NCBI GenBank assembly: GCA_963775575.1 | Contig: CAVZJG010000002.1 | Location: forward strand, 868,001-932,000 | Direction: 5' to 3' | Source of the DNA: Roseiarcus sp963775575 | GTDB taxonomy: Bacteria > Pseudomonadota > Alphaproteobacteria > Rhizobiales > Beijerinckiaceae | Length of the DNA stretch: 64,000 nucleotides | Shown here: positions 63,940 to 64,000 of the stretch, in pieces | Numbering within the stretch: the stretch's first letter is position 1 | Layout of the letters: each line of letters starts with the position of its first letter | Translations under genes and position numbers: made by a program | Notes under the pieces: model-generated | What the model was told of the DNA's origin: nothing | The model's input: the letters and a program-made list of their open reading frames with translations, nothing else | The model's database searches: none

Positions 63940-64000
63940 TCAGGGAATATGCTTGAAGATGAAGCCGGCGACGGCCGCGCCGATCGTCACCGCGCCGACG
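63940..64000 (-). CDS. C-terminal end of a small hydrophobic protein (cut by the window edge)
   Basis: The minus-strand frame entering from beyond base 64000 reads VGAVTIGAAVAGFIFKHIP and stops at TGA (complement of 63940-63942). The glycine/alanine-rich helix suggests a membrane protein. Too little is visible to name a family. It would lie upstream of, and be read with, the CobW-family gene. Confidence 0.4.
   Translation of the reverse strand, partial: VGAVTIGAAVAGFIFKHIP

Overview
This is a GC-rich stretch of an alphaproteobacterial chromosome, most likely order Hyphomicrobiales (Rhizobiales), perhaps the Beijerinckiaceae/Methylocystaceae side. The evidence is a complete hopanoid cluster of the hpnBCDE-shc-hpnH-hpnN type, a gnnA/gnnB pair for 2,3-diamino-glucose lipid A, a DUF2865 protein, a GluRS of about 450 residues, and small Cys-rich secreted proteins of the kind seen in that order. 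No rRNA, prophage or CRISPR array is visible; there is one tRNA (Ala, GGC).

Layout. (1) 1-3524, minus strand: a D-xylose-type ABC importer (xylF, xylG, start of xylH) with a strong hairpin after xylF. (2) 4184-17377, minus strand: envelope genes. These are lpxA, a heptosyltransferase, gnnB, an LpxL-like acyltransferase and gnnA (lipid A/LPS core), a frameshifted sialidase-like gene with a membrane partner, an MsbA-like exporter, an IS5-type transposase remnant, UDP-galactopyranose mutase, a DUF707 protein and a GT25 glycosyltransferase. (3) 17971-36802: an isoprenoid-to-hopanoid supercluster. It holds dxr, ispG, a single gene fusing Dxs to IspH, hpnH, hpnN, two small secreted proteins, then shc, hpnE, hpnD, hpnC and hpnB on the minus strand, and ispA. 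Four of the seven MEP-pathway activities sit beside the enzymes that turn farnesyl diphosphate into squalene, hopene and adenosylhopane and move the product to the outer membrane. (4) 37136-44624: small membrane and secreted proteins, an acyltransferase, and an Mla-type lipid transporter whose MlaD gene is frameshifted. (5) 44791-51280: tRNA-Ala, pth, rplY, a Rid-family protein, a 2OG-Fe(II) oxygenase, a glutamine amidotransferase, a long palindromic repeat and a frameshifted xseA. (6) 51497-56411: an IS630-type element followed by a compact accessory operon of four overlapping genes: a small helical protein, a QueC/QatC-like enzyme, an XRE-ImmA/IrrE metallopeptidase and a PIN nuclease. (7) 56778-64000: DUF2865 protein, gltX, a GT21-like glycosyltransferase, an OYE reductase, a WD40 protein and a CobW-family GTPase.

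Most interesting points: the four-gene QatC-like/ImmA/PIN operon looks like an uncharacterised defence or toxin-regulation module. The Dxs-IspH fusion joins the first and last MEP enzymes in one chain inside a hopanoid cluster. Three separate frameshifts (sialidase, mlaD, xseA) are each repaired by removing one base from the middle of AG-N-CT to restore AGCT, which points to a shared cause such as a systematic base-calling artefact.
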